A stretch of DNA of 64,000 bases from Cordia subcordata (Eukaryota; Streptophyta; Magnoliopsida; Boraginales; Cordiaceae): assembly GCA_028554755.1 (NCBI GenBank), contig JAPTOF010000002.1:29147001-29211000 (forward strand). The letters are read 5' to 3'. The translations under genes and the position numbers were made by a program. This document shows positions 62,483 to 64,000 of the stretch, piece after piece. The notes beneath the pieces were generated by a model, which saw nothing but the letters and a program-made list of their open reading frames with translations, did not search any database and was not told the DNA's origin. Numbering within the stretch: the first letter of the stretch is position 1; each line of letters begins with the position of its first letter.

Positions 62483-63477
62483 AGAGAGTGCTAACTGAAG
62501 CCATTTTTGAAGCGCCTGTTACTACTTGCAATCCGGTTTTTTGTTTATGTTGATTAAGTGCTTATTGGTTGTGTATCTAGACTAGTATTTGCACAACCAT
62601 TAATCGTGTTAGCTTGGAAAACATGAGGAAATATTGGTGGCTTTTGATTTCTTTTTTATGATTTTGGGTGGTAGCAAGAAACATCTGTTTTTGATTGTTG
62701 AATTCTGTAGTAAGTTATTTATACCGAATTAAACCAAACCATGCCTAACTTTTATTAGGTTTCCTATATCAAGTTATTTATATCTGCTGTTTGAATCTAT
62801 ATACTCTTTTATGAAAATATTGATTGGTATAAAACTAGATTTATGCCTTACGGTCTGGCGCCATTTAGGGACGAATCTAAGTTGTTGGTTTAGCGAAGTT
62901 AAGACACGTAATTTTCTTATACATATAAGACACGTAATTTTCATATACATACTTGATTTTTAAAAAAAATTCTAAACATGTACCAGTAACACGCATGACT
63001 TTTGAAAACAATTAGATGCATTTGTTTTTATTAGTGCATTATTACAAAATCGTAGTCTTTTGATAAATTTGATACGAATTCATTTAAAATTAATTTTTAT
63101 CATTGAGAAAAAGATCAGTTCGTTCTTTTTTCTCTGATCCTTTTTACGTTCTAACAACAAATTTGATCAAATAGTGTTTCGTAAAAATTGTATGTTTAAA
63201 ACTGTACAAGGGAGTTATAGTTTCCGCTGTCGCTGGATGGAGGATAGTGATCTCTTCCATGGTGAATTCTAAATGTGCAACTTCGGAAACGTATATTATT
63301 ATCAATTGACTTGCTACCATACTATTGAAATGTATTTCTTTCACATAGAAGAATCATAACATGTAAAACCATGCCACTCGACTCAGTGATTCTTAAAACA
63401 CACAATATTGAAAATACTACAACTTAGGTATAAACAGCACTGATTAATTGATACCTATTTATCGTCTTCAAGTTCAG
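62483..63477. other. CCT2 3' region and intergenic DNA
   Basis: 3' untranslated region to about 62700, then AT-rich DNA, including a short tandem copy of 'aagacacgtaattttc' (62900-62945). The missing 5' exons of the next gene were looked for here and not found. Confidence 0.5.
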
Positions 63478-64000
63478 GTTTTGCCAACTTTTGCTGCTTT
63501 ATTTTCCTATGGATTTTTGCAATTGGAGAAGATACAAGGGTTAGAGTAAGTATTTGCAAGACTGGATTCTGTTTTACTTTAGTTTGGCTGCTTCCAGAGC
63601 TGTATTTCTTTTCTTACATAGATAGTTATGTGAAAGGTCCAATTTTGATACTATACTATGTTAAATATCTCCATGGTTAATCCTAAAATCAATTGATACA
63701 AAGAGGAATGGTCTAATATATTATACACCGGTCTTGAAAATTCTAAATAATTCATTTGGGACAATTAGATACACCAATAATTATCTTGTGAGGTTGTTCT
63801 CAAGTTGCTTCAATTGAAGACTAGCTATACAATTTCTTAGTTCCATTCTCTCTCTGGGCAGATTTGATCCGCGCCTTGTGTTGCATGGACAACAGTACAT
63901 CGAGATCTACAAGCAACTTCCTTCCAGTGGTTGTGTAAGATTTCTGAACTCAAATCTAAATGCATATTGATATTTTTCAAGAGCTTTGCGTGTTTTTTGA
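63478..64000 (+). pseudogene. Peroxisomal enoyl-CoA hydratase 2-like exons, partial at window edge
   Basis: Two plus-strand exons are recognisable. The first (63478-63545, TTCAG acceptor, GTAAGT donor) encodes VLPTFAALFSYGFLQLEKIQ-G-L. The second (63862-63934) continues in phase with EFDPRLVLHGQQYIEIYKQL and PSSGC, before GTAAGA. Both match the N-terminal MaoC/hot-dog half of ECH2, which hydrates enoyl-CoA in beta-oxidation of unsaturated fatty acids in peroxisomes. The segment after FSYG is diverged. The start and first exons, expected to encode the YTYNERDVALYALG-type region, are not recognisable in the preceding 1 kb; only a doubtful LKCI-like scrap lies near 63330. It may be a 5'-deleted pseudogene or a gene with a long first intron and diverged exons. 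The rest lies beyond the window. Confidence 0.6.

Noticed and set aside
1..64000. CRISPR arrays, operons, tRNA or rRNA genes, replication origins, defence or biosynthetic clusters
   Set aside because: Nothing in the sequence supports any of these; spliced eukaryotic genes occupy the window and adjacent genes share no pathway.

Overview
This is a 64 kb piece of plant nuclear DNA, most likely from a eudicot. It is AT-rich between genes and carries intron-rich genes with GT-AG splice sites. Short TIR elements (MITEs), retroelement debris and (TA)/(CA)/(CT) microsatellites are frequent. The protein families are land-plant types: an acidic SKn dehydrin, a SKU5-similar multicopper-oxidase-like protein and an LHT amino-acid permease. 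I rebuilt seven complete protein-coding genes exon by exon. The six intron-containing ones sum to whole-codon reading frames with family-typical lengths.

Layout, left to right. Positions 182-2103 hold a broken LHT-type amino-acid permease whose N-terminal half lies on the minus strand and whose C-terminal half lies on the plus strand. Its last exon is split by a 546-bp fold-back MITE with a 9-bp target duplication. Three more TIR elements follow (2432-2775, 3326-3810, 4450-4922). Next comes an acidic dehydrin (6558-7456, +), with DRE/CRT and ABRE-like motifs about 1.5 kb upstream. A 5'-truncated LINE tail (9747-10274, -) precedes a neutral ceramidase (10624-14252, +), which converges on a zinc alcohol-dehydrogenase-like gene (14654-17821, -). 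From 18 to 26.6 kb there is no gene: I see a probable solo Copia-type LTR and a 1.8-kb long-TIR element with nested insertions.

The second half holds a BAG6/Scythe-like ubiquitin-domain gene (27687-36795, +), a probable retrocopy fragment (37447-37926, -), the tRNA wobble-uridine thiolase gene CTU1 (38336-41648, +) and an intronless small membrane-anchored coiled-coil protein (43265-43591, +). A gene-poor stretch follows with three very short retroposons and a fold-back element built on a 40-bp perfect palindrome. Then come an SKS gene (50483-55742, +), the chaperonin gene CCT2 (58195-62482, +) and, running off the right edge, two exons resembling peroxisomal enoyl-CoA hydratase 2.

These genes do not form a pathway or cluster. 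They are ordinary scattered housekeeping and stress genes. BAG6-like and CCT2 both act in protein quality control and CTU1 in tRNA modification, but nothing shows coordination. I found no undescribed biological system. The most interesting signals are three U12-type introns in three different genes (one of them AT-AC), the inverted and MITE-split permease relic, the very short retroposons and the palindrome.
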